Origin: Streptomyces flavofungini
GTDB lineage: Bacteria > Actinomycetota > Actinomycetes > Streptomycetales > Streptomycetaceae
Direction: 5' to 3'
DNA: 64,000 nucleotides
Assembly (NCBI RefSeq): GCF_030388665.1
Contig: NZ_CP128846.1
Span: 7,970,001 to 8,034,000, forward strand
The notes under the pieces are model-generated. The model was not told the origin of the DNA and made no database searches. It saw only the letters and a list, made by a program, of their open reading frames with translations. A program made the position numbers and the translations under genes. Position 1 is the first letter of the stretch; every line of letters begins with the position of its first letter. Below are positions 35,594 to 43,379 of the stretch, piece after piece.

Positions 35594-35599
35594 TAACCT
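35594..35599 (+). promoter_or_regulatory. -10 element (TAACCT) for leaderless hipA-like mRNA
   Basis: TAACCT ends 6 bp before ATG 35606 and no ribosome site is visible. Confidence 0.45.
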
Positions 35600-35605
35600 G
35601 GGGCG

Positions 35606-36382
35606 ATGCTCACCGAAGTCACCGCCGTCCGGTACGTCACGCCGCTGCGTGAGGGCGGATCGCTGCCCGGGCTCGTCGAGACCGACGACGGCCGCGGGGC
35701 GTACGAGACGTACGTCATGAAGTTCACGGGCGCGGGCCAGGGCCGCAAGACGCTCGTCGCCGAGGTGATCTGCGGGCGGCTCGCCCACCGCCTCGGGCTG
35801 CGCGTGCCGGGGCTCGTGGGAATCCACCTCGACCCGGTGCTCGGCCTCGGCGAACCGGATCAGGAGGTGCAGCAGCTGCTGAGGTCGAGCGGCGGTCTGA
35901 ACCTGGGCATGGGCTACCTGCCGGGCGCCCTCGGCTTCGACCCGCTGGCCTTCGAGGTGGACCCCTTGGAGGCCGGGCGCGTCATCTGGTTCGACGCGCT
36001 GATCAACAACGTGGACCGCTCCTGGCGCAACCCCAACCTCCTGGTGTGGCACGGCGACGTCTGGCTCATCGACCACGGCGCGAGCATGATCTGGCACCAC
36101 AACTGGCCGACCGCCCGCGCCGCGGCCACCAAGTCCTACGACGCCACGGACCACGTCCTCGCCCGGTACGCCCCCGACCTCGCCGCGGCCGCCGCCGAGC
36201 TGGCCCCCCGGGTCACCGCGGACCTGCTCGCCGAGGTGACCGCCGAGGTGCCCGACGCGTGGTTGGCCGACGAGGCGGGCTTCGACACTCCCGACGAGGT
36301 GCGGCGCGCGTACGCGCAGACGCTGCTCCCGCGCGCGGAGAGCATCCACGAACGCATCACCCTGGAAGGCGCCGCGACGTGA
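35606..36382 (+). CDS. HipA-family kinase domain protein
   Basis: A 258-residue short HipA-like kinase. The N-lobe Lys in YVMKFTG (~Lys39) would bind ATP; INNVDRSWRNPN (~138-149) is the catalytic loop with Asp and Asn, and WLIDHGASM (~157) the metal-binding Asp. HipA toxins phosphorylate tRNA synthetases, but this short class paired with DUF3037 is not characterised. Its TGA overlaps the next GTG. It starts probably as a leaderless mRNA. Confidence 0.87.
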   Translation: MLTEVTAVRYVTPLREGGSLPGLVETDDGRGAYETYVMKFTGAGQGRKTLVAEVICGRLAHRLGLRVPGLVGIHLDPVLGLGEPDQEVQQLLRSSGGLNLGMGYLPGALGFDPLAFEVDPLEAGRVIWFDALINNVDRSWRNPNLLVWHGDVWLIDHGASMIWHHNWPTARAAATKSYDATDHVLARYAPDLAAAAAELAPRVTADLLAEVTAEVPDAWLADEAGFDTPDEVRRAYAQTLLPRAESIHERITLEGAAT

Positions 36383-36867
36383 CCGAAGCGTGGGGACCGA
36401 TGGGATCGAACGAGCCGACAGCGTGGGGACCGATGGGATCGAACGGGCCGACCGGACCGACCGAGGCAGCCGTGCCCGACGGCGCTCCCGCGCGGGACGT
36501 CTTCGAGTACGCCCTGCTGCGCGTCGTGCCGCGCGTGGAGCGCGGTGAGCAGTTCAACGCGGGCGTCGTGCTCTACTGCCGCGCCAAGTCCTACGTGGCC
36601 GCCCGCACGCATCTGGACGAGGCGAAGCTGCGCGCCCTGGACCCGGGCGCGGACGCGGCGGGCGTGCGCGCGGCACTGTCGGCCGTCGAGGGCGTCTGCG
36701 CGGGCGGCGCCGCGGCCGGGCAGGCGGCGGGCGACGACGCCGGACGGCGCTTCCGCTGGCTGATCGCGCCGCGCTCCACCGTCGTCCAGCCGGGTCCGGT
36801 GCACACGGGCCTCACGGCGGACCCCGAGGCCGAGGTGGAGCGCCTGGTCGCGCTGCTGGTGCGCTAG
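36379..36867 (+). CDS. DUF3037 protein coupled to the HipA-like kinase
   Basis: A 162-residue protein starting at GTG 36379 with a 4-base overlap with the kinase gene. Residues ~4-25 are an exact-phase duplication of AWGPMGSNxPT. The DUF3037 domain (~38-160) contains YALLRVVPRVERGEQFNAGVVLY and RFRWLIAPRSTVVQPGPVHTG. HipA-DUF3037 pairing is widespread in bacteria, so this partner is likely a regulator, substrate or antitoxin-like protein; this is inference. Confidence 0.87.
   Translation: MTEAWGPMGSNEPTAWGPMGSNGPTGPTEAAVPDGAPARDVFEYALLRVVPRVERGEQFNAGVVLYCRAKSYVAARTHLDEAKLRALDPGADAAGVRAALSAVEGVCAGGAAAGQAAGDDAGRRFRWLIAPRSTVVQPGPVHTGLTADPEAEVERLVALLVR
36388..36453 (+). repeat. In-frame 33-bp tandem duplication in DUF3037 gene
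   Basis: Units 36388-36420 and 36421-36453 start GCGTGGGGACCGATGGGATC and differ at two positions. Each adds 11 codons (AWGPMGSN plus three) at the N-terminus, outside the conserved domain. Confidence 0.9.
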
Positions 36868-36928
36868 CGCCGACCGGAAGGTTCGGGGCCTTCGGGAGAC
36901 GTAATGAGTCACAGTGGCCTGAGGGCCG

Positions 36929-36957
36929 TTGACACCGGGTGTCAGGGCTTCTAGCGT
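36929..36957 (+). promoter_or_regulatory. Promoter TTGACA-N17-TAGCGT of the fabG-SDR operon
   Basis: Consensus -35 at 36929-36934 and -10 at 36952-36957, 17-bp spacer. Just downstream, CTAAGCGGTCGCTCA (36975-36989) is a short AGCG-GT-CGCT inverted repeat of TetR-operator appearance. The leader to ATG 37071 is ~107 nt. Confidence 0.7.
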
Positions 36958-37070
36958 CTCGTCTGCTGAAGGTACTAAGCGGTCGCTCACCTGAGGGCGT
37001 GCCGTGGCACCGCACCTCCAGAAGATCCGCACGGCATGAGAGCCGCACCCCAAGGGCGAGGAGAGCCAGC

Positions 37071-37832
37071 ATGTCCACCACTGAGCAGCGCGTCGCGATC
37101 GTGACCGGAGCGGCGCGAGGCATCGGCGCGGCGACCGCCGTCCGGCTGGCCGCCGAGGGCCGCGCCGTCGCCGTGATCGACCTCGACGAGGCCGCCTGCA
37201 AGGACACCGTCGAGCAGATCACCGCCGCCGGTGGCAAGGCGATCGCCGTGGGCTGCGACGTGGCCGACGAGGCCCAGGTCGAGGCCGCCGTCACCCGGAT
37301 CGCGGCGGAGCTCGGGGCGCCCACGATCCTGGTCAACAACGCGGGCGTGCTGCGCGACAACCTGCTGTTCAAGATGAGCGCGAGCGACTGGGACACGGTC
37401 ATGAACGTGCATCTGCGCGGCGCGTTCCTGATGTCCCGCGCCTGTCAGTCGCACATGGTGGACGCGGGCTTCGGCCGCATCGTCAACCTCTCCAGCTCCT
37501 CCGCGCTCGGCAACCGCGGCCAGGTGAACTACGCGGCCGCCAAGGCGGGCATGCAGGGCTTCACCAAGACGCTCGCCAAGGAGCTCGGCAAGTTCGGCGT
37601 CACCGCCAACTCCGTCGCGCCCGGCTTCATCGTCACCGAGATGACCAAGGCCACCGCCGAGCGCGTCGGCATGGGCTTCGAGGACTTCCAGGCCGCGGCC
37701 GCCTCCCAGATCCCGGTGCAGCGCGTCGGCAGGCCGGAGGACATCGCCAACGCCATCGCCTTCTTCACCGGCGACGCGGCGGGATTCGTGTCCGGGCAGG
37801 TCATGTACGTGGCCGGTGGCCCGCTCAACTAG
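37071..37832 (+). CDS. fabG: 3-oxoacyl-ACP reductase FabG-like SDR
   Basis: A 253-residue classical short-chain dehydrogenase. GAGGAGA lies 7 bp before ATG 37071. NAD(P) motif TGAARGIG (~13-20), VNNAG (~86), catalytic Ser-Tyr-Lys (SSSSALGNRGQVNYAAAKAG, Tyr~154, Lys~158) and the C-terminal GQVMYVAGGPLN. It could reduce 3-oxoacyl chains in fatty-acid or secondary metabolism. It forms an operon with a second SDR 46 bp downstream. FabG versus other SDR is by overall similarity only. Confidence 0.9.
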   Translation: MSTTEQRVAIVTGAARGIGAATAVRLAAEGRAVAVIDLDEAACKDTVEQITAAGGKAIAVGCDVADEAQVEAAVTRIAAELGAPTILVNNAGVLRDNLLFKMSASDWDTVMNVHLRGAFLMSRACQSHMVDAGFGRIVNLSSSSALGNRGQVNYAAAKAGMQGFTKTLAKELGKFGVTANSVAPGFIVTEMTKATAERVGMGFEDFQAAAASQIPVQRVGRPEDIANAIAFFTGDAAGFVSGQVMYVAGGPLN

Positions 37833-37878
37833 CGGCCCGCCCGACAAGCACCGGATCAAGCGCAAAGGATCACGACAG

Positions 37879-38634
37879 ATGGCAGTGCAGGACAGCGGCA
37901 AGGCGGCGCTCATCACCGGAGCGAGCCGCGGCATCGGCTACGGCATCGCGGAGGCGCTGGTCGCCCGCGGCGACCGCGTGTGCATCACCGGGCGCAACGA
38001 GGACGCGCTCAAGGAGGCCGTGGAGAAGCTCGGCGCCGACCGCGTCATCGGCGTCCCCGGCAAGGCCCACGACGAGGCCCACCAGGCGGTCGCCGTCGAG
38101 CGCGCCATGGAGGCGTTCGGGCGCGTCGACTTCCTCATCAACAACGCCGGTACGAACCCGGTGTTCGGGTCGATGGCCGACATGGACCTGAACGTGGCCC
38201 GCAAGGTCTTCGAGACCAACGTGATCTCCGCGCTCGGCTTCGCCCAGCTCACCTGGAAGGCCTGGCAGAGCGAGCACGGCGGCGCGATCGTCAACATCGC
38301 CTCCATCGCGGGCGTCGCGCCGTCGCCGTTCATCGGGGCGTACGGCATCAGCAAGGCCGCCATGGTCAACCTGACCCTGCAGCTGGCGCACGAGTTCGCG
38401 CCGAAGGTGCGGGTCAACGCCATCGCCCCGGCCGTGGTCAAGACCAAGTTCGCGCAGACGCTGTACGAGGGCCGCGAGGAGGAGGCCGCGGCGGCCTACC
38501 CGCTCGGCCGGCTCGGGGTGCCGTCCGACATCGGCGGCGCGGCGGCGTTCCTGACCTCCGAGCAGTCCGACTGGATCACCGGTCAGACGCTCCAGATCGA
38601 CGGGGGCATGTTCCTCAACGCGGGCGTCGGCTGA
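37879..38634 (+). CDS. Short-chain dehydrogenase/reductase
   Basis: A 251-residue SDR. Glycine motif TGASRGIGYGIAEAL (~14-28), INNAG (~90) and catalytic GAYGISKAA (Tyr~155, Lys~159) are intact; the terminal GGMFLNAGVG is family-typical. AAAGGA precedes ATG 37879. It follows fabG in one operon, so both probably reduce successive or related acyl/ketone substrates. Confidence 0.9.
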   Translation: MAVQDSGKAALITGASRGIGYGIAEALVARGDRVCITGRNEDALKEAVEKLGADRVIGVPGKAHDEAHQAVAVERAMEAFGRVDFLINNAGTNPVFGSMADMDLNVARKVFETNVISALGFAQLTWKAWQSEHGGAIVNIASIAGVAPSPFIGAYGISKAAMVNLTLQLAHEFAPKVRVNAIAPAVVKTKFAQTLYEGREEEAAAAYPLGRLGVPSDIGGAAAFLTSEQSDWITGQTLQIDGGMFLNAGVG

Positions 38635-38717
38635 CAGAACCGGACATCGGCCGCCGGAGCGAAGGAACCCCCTGGGAAGCCGGTATTTCCGTGCGTACGT
38701 GACGTTCTCCCGCATGA

Positions 38718-38757
38718 AGTGCCCCGTCGGTGAGCCTGGTTGGCACCACGGGGCACT
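38718..38757. terminator. Hairpin AGTGCCCCGT / ACGGGGCACT
   Basis: A perfect 10-bp outer stem (38718-38727, 38748-38757) continues after one bulged C with GGTG/CACC. It lies 83 bp after the SDR stop and overlaps the -35 of the next gene's promoter, so it could terminate the SDR operon and also act as an operator. Confidence 0.7.
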
Positions 38758-38767
38758 GCGGTATGGT
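38740..38767 (+). promoter_or_regulatory. Promoter TTGGCA-N16-TATGGT of the peptide-binding lipoprotein gene
   Basis: -35 TTGGCA (38740-38745) and -10 TATGGT (38762-38767). The predicted start is ~30 nt upstream of GTG 38806, allowing its GAGGAG site. Confidence 0.55.
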
Positions 38768-38805
38768 CTGCCGATCCATGGCACGGCGGACCGAGGAGCG
38801 TGCAC

Positions 38806-40392
38806 GTGTTCAGAAGAGTTCCCCCGCGTCGTCGGCGGCCGGTCACCCTGCTCGCGTCCCTGTCCCTCGTCGCCGGGTGCGGAGTGCTGTCCTCCGAGGG
38901 CTCGGACGACGGGGACACCATCACCGTCGGTACGACGAGCGCGCCGAGCACCCTCGATCCGGCCGCGGCCTACGACGGCTCCTGGGAGCTGTACCGGAAC
39001 ATCTTCCAGACGCTCCTGAGCTTCCCCTCCGGTGCCACCGAGCCCCAGCCCGACGCGGCGGAGCGCTGCCGCTTCACCGACAGCAGCAGCATGGTCTACA
39101 CGTGTACGTTGCGCGCGGGCCTGAAGTTCTCCGACGGCCACGAGCTGGACGCGCGGGCCGTGAAGTTCTCCATCGACCGGATGCGCCGCATCGACGTCAA
39201 GGGCGGTCCGGCCGGACTTCTGGGCGCGCTGTCGACGGTGCAGACCAAGGGGGACCGGACCGTCGTCTTCCGGCTGCGCAAGCCCGACGCCACGTTCCCG
39301 TTCGTCCTCGCCACCCCGGCCATGTCGATCGTCGACCCGCGCGAGTACCCGGCCGACAAGATACGCGAGGGCGACGAGGTCAACGGCTCGGGTCCGTACA
39401 CCCTCGACTCCTACCAGGCCGGTGACCGGGCCGTACTCACCAAGAACAGCCACTACGAGGGCGCGGCCGAGCGCAAGAACGACGCCGTGACCATCCGCTA
39501 CTTCCGCGACTCCGACTCCATGGTCGAGGCACTGCGTGACAAGGATCTCGACGTCACCTTCCGCGGTCTCGCGGCGCGGGACATCGTGGCGCAGCAGGGC
39601 CCGGACAAGGAGAGCGACATCCGGCTCGTCGAGGGCGCGGGAACCGAGATCCGCTACCTGGTGTTCAACCCGAAGGACCCGTGGGCGCGCAAACCCGCCG
39701 TGCGCAAGGCGTTCGCCCAGGTACTCGACCGCGGCGCCATCGCCCACAAGGTCTACAAGGACACCGTGGAGCCGCTGTTCTCGATGGTCCCGCGCGGGGT
39801 CACCGGACACGGCACGAGCTTCTTCGACGACTACGGCGACCCGAGCACGGCCAAGGCGCGGCGGATCCTGACGGCGGCGGGCATCACCGAGCGCGTGCCG
39901 CTCACCCTCTGGTACACCACCGACCGCTACGGCTCGGCGACCGAGCCGGAGTTCGCCGAGATCAAACGGCAGCTGGAGGCCTCGGGCCTGTTCAAGATCA
40001 CGATCAAGGGGAAGCCGTGGAAGGAGTTCGACGCGGCGTACAAGCGCGGCGAGTACCCCGTCTTCGGGCGCGGCTGGTTCCCGGACTTCCCGGACGCGGA
40101 CAACTTCATCGCGCCCTTCGTGGGCGAACGCAACGTCCACAACATGCCCTACCCGTCGCGGGAACTCACCGAGGACCTGCTGCCGCGCTCGCGCCGCGAG
40201 GCCGACCGGAGCCACGTCGTGGACCAGTTCGAGCGCGCCCAGCGGATCCTCGTCGACGACGCGCGGCTCCTCCCGGTGTGGCAGGGCAAGCAGTACGTCA
40301 TGGTGAGCGAGGAGATCTCGGGCGCCGAGCGGGCCCTGGACCCCTCGGCGATCATGATGATGTGGGAGCTGGGGCGGAAGACGAGCTGGTAG
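38806..40392 (+). CDS. ABC transporter substrate-binding lipoprotein (SBP_bac_5, peptide type)
   Basis: A 528-residue exported lipoprotein. GTG 38806 has GAGGAG 7 bp upstream; Arg-rich start, hydrophobic VTLLASLSLVAGC with lipobox Cys. The mature part is a family 5 solute-binding protein (TSAPSTLDPAAAYDG, the RNIFQTLLSF motif, GPYTLDSYQAGDR). It should bind oligopeptides or similar outside the membrane. No permease or ATPase genes are adjacent, so it is an orphan component. Confidence 0.9.
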   Translation: MFRRVPPRRRRPVTLLASLSLVAGCGVLSSEGSDDGDTITVGTTSAPSTLDPAAAYDGSWELYRNIFQTLLSFPSGATEPQPDAAERCRFTDSSSMVYTCTLRAGLKFSDGHELDARAVKFSIDRMRRIDVKGGPAGLLGALSTVQTKGDRTVVFRLRKPDATFPFVLATPAMSIVDPREYPADKIREGDEVNGSGPYTLDSYQAGDRAVLTKNSHYEGAAERKNDAVTIRYFRDSDSMVEALRDKDLDVTFRGLAARDIVAQQGPDKESDIRLVEGAGTEIRYLVFNPKDPWARKPAVRKAFAQVLDRGAIAHKVYKDTVEPLFSMVPRGVTGHGTSFFDDYGDPSTAKARRILTAAGITERVPLTLWYTTDRYGSATEPEFAEIKRQLEASGLFKITIKGKPWKEFDAAYKRGEYPVFGRGWFPDFPDADNFIAPFVGERNVHNMPYPSRELTEDLLPRSRREADRSHVVDQFERAQRILVDDARLLPVWQGKQYVMVSEEISGAERALDPSAIMMMWELGRKTSW

Positions 40393-40465
40393 GCGGCGGC
40401 CTCCCGGCGGGCCCGGGCCGGGCAGGGGCCGAGCGGGCCGGGCGGCGAGGCTCGCGGGCGACGGA

Positions 40466-40488
40466 TTGTCAGTGGCCGCCGGTAGGTT
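40466..40488 (+). promoter_or_regulatory. DNA-damage (RecA-NDp/PafBC-type) promoter of ung
   Basis: TTGTCAGTG (40466-40474), exactly 8 bp, TAGGTT (40483-40488): a full match to TTGTCAGTG-N8-TAnnnT. Transcription should start ~40495, 33 nt before the GTG. Confidence 0.85.
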
Positions 40489-40527
40489 CTGTGGTGCAGA
40501 ACCGAACGCACCCCGGAGGTTGTTGAC

Positions 40528-41211
40528 GTGACCGACATCGCCATGCTGCCCGCGTCCTGGCGCGGAGTCCTCGGCGAGGAGCTGCAGAAGCCCTACTTCA
40601 AGGAGCTCATCGAGTTCGTCGAGGAGGAGCGGGCGAAGGGGCCGGTCTTCCCGCCGCGCGACGAGGTGTTCGCCGCGCTCGACGCGACGCCGTTCGACCA
40701 GGTCAAGGTTCTGGTCCTCGGCCAGGACCCGTATCACGGCGAGGGCCAGGGCCACGGCCTGTGCTTCTCGGTCCGCCCCGGAGTGAAGACCCCGCCCTCC
40801 CTGCGGAACATCTACAAGGAGATGAAGGAGGACATCGGCCTCCCCGTGCCGGACAACGGCTATCTGATGCCGTGGGCCGAGCAGGGCGTGCTGCTCCTGA
40901 ACGCGGTCCTGACGGTCCGTTCCGGCGAGGCCAACTCCCACAAGGGCAAGGGCTGGGAGAAGTTCACCGACGCCGTGATCCGCGCCGTGGCCGAGCGGCC
41001 GGACCCGGCGGTCTTCGTCCTGTGGGGCAACTACGCCCAGAAGAAGCTGCCGCTCATCGACGCCGAGCGGCACGTCGTGGTCAAGGGCGCGCACCCCTCG
41101 CCGCTGTCCGCGAAGAAGTTCTTCGGCTCCCGCCCCTTCACGCAGATCAACGAGGCGGTGGCGGCCCAGGGGCACGAGTCCATCGACTGGCGCATCCCCG
41201 ACCTGGGCTGA
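40528..41211 (+). CDS. ung: Uracil-DNA glycosylase
   Basis: A 227-residue family 1 UDG that removes uracil from DNA in base-excision repair. GTG 40528 follows CGGAGG. Motifs LGQDPYHGEGQ (catalytic Asp67), FSVRPGVKTPPSLRNIYKE, LLLNAVLTVR and GAHPSPLSAKKFFGSRPF (His~190). Complete and of normal length. The upstream promoter matches the PafBC DNA-damage class, consistent with a repair role. Confidence 0.97.
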   Translation: MTDIAMLPASWRGVLGEELQKPYFKELIEFVEEERAKGPVFPPRDEVFAALDATPFDQVKVLVLGQDPYHGEGQGHGLCFSVRPGVKTPPSLRNIYKEMKEDIGLPVPDNGYLMPWAEQGVLLLNAVLTVRSGEANSHKGKGWEKFTDAVIRAVAERPDPAVFVLWGNYAQKKLPLIDAERHVVVKGAHPSPLSAKKFFGSRPFTQINEAVAAQGHESIDWRIPDLG

Positions 41212-41252
41212 GCAGGCGGGAGCGCCCCGCCTCGCACCGCGCCTGACCGCGA

Positions 41253-41275
41253 TTGTCAGTGGTGGCGGCTAGCGT
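41253..41275 (+). promoter_or_regulatory. DNA-damage (RecA-NDp/PafBC-type) promoter of the 41351 gene
   Basis: TTGTCAGTG (41253-41261), 8 bp, TAGCGT (41270-41275): a second perfect match to TTGTCAGTG-N8-TAnnnT within 1 kb. The start would be ~41282, ~69 nt before ATG 41351. Confidence 0.85.
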
Positions 41276-41350
41276 CGGAACCGACTCGTACCGACACGTG
41301 GGGCCGGCGGCCGGACACCGGCCGAAGGCCCCACGGCTGACGGACGACCG

Positions 41351-41941
41351 ATGGATCGACTGACGGCTGACGACGGACTGACGCCGGACCCGCCGCGGGG
41401 CCCCGCCCGGCCCGCGGCGGACCCGGCGGACGCGGAGGGCGACGTGGTGGCGGAGCGGCAGGAACAGACGACGGACGACGAAGACGCCATGATGACCCGG
41501 ATCGGGCAGGCGGTCATGCTCCAGCACGCGGGCGACCGCGAGGAGGCGAGGACGCGCTTCCTCGTGCTCTGGTCGGAGATCGGCGAGGACGGCGACGCCC
41601 TGCACCGCTGCACCCTCGCGCACTACATGGCCGACACCCAGGACGACCCGGCGGACGAACTGGCCTGGGACCTCAGGGCGTTGTCGGCGGCCCACGAGCT
41701 GACGGACGAGCGTGTCGGCGCCCACCACCAGTCCCTCGCGGTGCGCGGCTTCTACCCCTCGCTGCACCTCAACCTGGCCGCGGACTATGTGAAGCTCGCC
41801 CGCCCCGAGGCCGCCCGCAGCCACCTCCGGCTGGCCCGCGGCGCGGTGGGCGCGCTCGGCGACGACGGCTATGGGGACGGCATCAGGGCGGCACTTGCCC
41901 GACTGGAGGCGCAGGTGGGGGAGGGGGCGGTCGAGGAGTAG
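41351..41941 (+). CDS. TPR-like protein of unknown function, probable DNA-damage regulon member
   Basis: A 196-residue protein; not assigned to a named family. Residues ~1-45 are acidic/Pro-rich. From ~46 (MMTRIGQAVMLQHAGDREEA) helical pairs resembling tetratricopeptide repeats follow: TRFLVLWSEIGEDGDALHRC, ALSAAHELTDERVGAHH, LHLNLAADYVKLARPEAARSHL and the last with ALARLEAQ. No catalytic motif, signal or membrane segment. Start could also be Met 47/48 (41489/41492). The perfect damage-type promoter suggests it takes part in the DNA-damage response. Confidence 0.8.
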   Translation: MDRLTADDGLTPDPPRGPARPAADPADAEGDVVAERQEQTTDDEDAMMTRIGQAVMLQHAGDREEARTRFLVLWSEIGEDGDALHRCTLAHYMADTQDDPADELAWDLRALSAAHELTDERVGAHHQSLAVRGFYPSLHLNLAADYVKLARPEAARSHLRLARGAVGALGDDGYGDGIRAALARLEAQVGEGAVEE

Positions 41942-41965
41942 CGGCTCGGCTGGATCCGGTCCCTG

Positions 41966-42490
41966 TCAACGACCGTACGCCGCCCGGCAGATGGCCGCCT
42001 CCTGGCTGTCCGGCTCCCACCCCCCGTGCGTGCGGCCGAGTGCGCACAGGTCGACCTCGGCGAGGGCGGGTGGCGGCGCGTCGGGCCGGGGTGCCTTCCC
42101 GGCGTCGGGGCCGGGGGCCTGCGGGCTGCCTGCCGGGCGGTGCGAGGCCGAGTGCCCGTGGCGCTTGTCGCGCTCGTGAGCGGCGGCGGCGTCGGTGGGC
42201 GAGGGCGGCGTCGTCGAGGGCCGGGGCGGGGAGGCCTTCGGCCGCAGGGGCGCGGTGGGGGACGGCGTGTCCGCCGGGCCGCCGCGCTCCAGCGCGTCAC
42301 GCGCAGGGGCCTGCACCGCCGGCGGCCGACTCGACGGCGCCCGGGCGGGCGTCGCCGGACCCGCGGACACCGCGCCCCGGCCGGACGCCCGCTCCACCCC
42401 CGTGCACCCGGAGAGCGTCAGCACGGCCACGGCCACGGACGTGGACACAAGGAGCACCGAGGTGGTCGTCGATCGCTGCATCCACGCCAC
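41966..42490 (-). CDS. Lipoprotein with proline-rich linker, hypothetical
   Basis: A 174-residue exported protein: n-region MAWMQRSTT, hydrophobic core SVLLVSTSVAVAVLTLSGC with lipobox Cys29. A long Pro/Ala/Ser/Arg disordered linker (~32-145) leads to a short conserved C-terminus VDLCALGRTHGGWEPDSQEAAICRAAYGR-like motif with two Cys that may form a disulfide. Function unknown; the C-terminal motif is seen in other Streptomyces lipoproteins. Confidence 0.75.
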   Translation of the reverse strand: MAWMQRSTTTSVLLVSTSVAVAVLTLSGCTGVERASGRGAVSAGPATPARAPSSRPPAVQAPARDALERGGPADTPSPTAPLRPKASPPRPSTTPPSPTDAAAAHERDKRHGHSASHRPAGSPQAPGPDAGKAPRPDAPPPALAEVDLCALGRTHGGWEPDSQEAAICRAAYGR

Positions 42491-42627
42491 TCTGCTGCGC
42501 CCGGCGTGCTCCGGGGCGCCGAACGGGCGCGTATGCCCCGCACGGGTGACAGTGCCGTGCGGGCCCCGAAGGGCGCGCTGCCCTGACGCGGCCCCGTCCC
42601 CCGGCGACGCCCGCCCTCAAGCCAGTC

Positions 42628-43242
42628 CTACGCCCCGCCCCGTGCCTCCCCGTCGAGCATCCCCCGCAGCAACTCCCCGAACCCGTCCCGCAGTTCGTCC
42701 ACCGTCGGCGCCGTCGCGTGGTACGAACCCGCGACGCACGAGAACATCATCCCGTCGCACCACGCCACCAGCGACAGTGTGTGCCGCTCCGGTTCCTTGG
42801 AGCCCGCGGCGACCATCAGTTCGCGCAGCGGCTCGCGGAACTGGGCGCCCGCCGAGTCGTAGTACGACCGCAGTTCGGGGCGCCGGGTCGCCTCCAGGGC
42901 CAGTTCGTAGCGGGACAGGAGCAGGCCGCGGTGGTCGTCGCCGGTGAGGAAGCGGTGCAGGGCCACGGCCAGGCCGGAGACCAGGGTGTCGCGGTCGCCC
43001 GCCGGATCCGGCAGCTCGCTCGGGGTGAGGATGTCGTTCTCGCGCTCGGCCTGCCGCCGGACCGCGGCCTCCAGGAGGGCGAGCCGGGTGCGGGCGTGAT
43101 TCGACGTCGACCCGGGAGGGAGCCCGGCCGCCTCGTCGACGGCCCGGTGGGTGAGGCCGCGCATGCCGCGCTCGGCGAGCAACGAGAGGGCGGTGTCGGC
43201 GATGAGTTCGGTGCGGGCTGTCCCCGTGGCGCGTACAGGCAT
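42628..43242 (-). CDS. TetR family regulator of the divergent monooxygenase
   Basis: A 204-residue TetR repressor. HTH region ~10-55 (IADTALSLLAERGMRGLTHRAVDEAAGLPPGS); C-terminal ligand domain of the TetR_C type (~80-195). Two matching palindromes lie in the 137-bp divergent region, so it very likely represses itself and the FAD monooxygenase gene. Confidence 0.92.
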   Translation of the reverse strand: MPVRATGTARTELIADTALSLLAERGMRGLTHRAVDEAAGLPPGSTSNHARTRLALLEAAVRRQAERENDILTPSELPDPAGDRDTLVSGLAVALHRFLTGDDHRGLLLSRYELALEATRRPELRSYYDSAGAQFREPLRELMVAAGSKEPERHTLSLVAWCDGMMFSCVAGSYHATAPTVDELRDGFGELLRGMLDGEARGGA

Positions 43243-43263
43243 GTGGTCCAGCCTACCGCTTTC

Positions 43264-43277
43264 ACTACAGATGTAGT
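43264..43277. promoter_or_regulatory. TetR operator 1 (ACTACA-GA-TGTAGT)
   Basis: Perfect 6-2-6 palindrome, 22 bp from the tetR start. Shares both arms exactly with operator 2. Confidence 0.8.
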
Positions 43278-43294
43278 ACCGTCTGGATGTGGTT

Positions 43295-43308
43295 ACTACA
43301 CCTGTAGT
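43295..43308. promoter_or_regulatory. TetR operator 2 (ACTACA-CC-TGTAGT)
   Basis: Perfect 6-2-6 palindrome, centre 31 bp (three helical turns) from operator 1, on the same DNA face. It is 71 bp upstream of the monooxygenase start. Confidence 0.8.
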
Positions 43309-43379
43309 TTCCGGTGCTTCCGCCTGTGCCCAGCATCCGCGCGACTCGGTGCCAAGTATGCGCGTGACAAGGAGAGATC

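Noticed and set aside
36929..36957. TTGACA...GTGTCAGGG...TAGCGT as another PafBC-type promoter
   Set aside because: The GTGTCAGGG word is only 4 bp from the -10 and lacks TTGTC; it is an ordinary sigma-70-type promoter.
37870..41175. 1101-codon minus-strand frame
   Set aside because: Antisense to SDR, lipoprotein and ung genes, all with clear families; composition is of shadow type.
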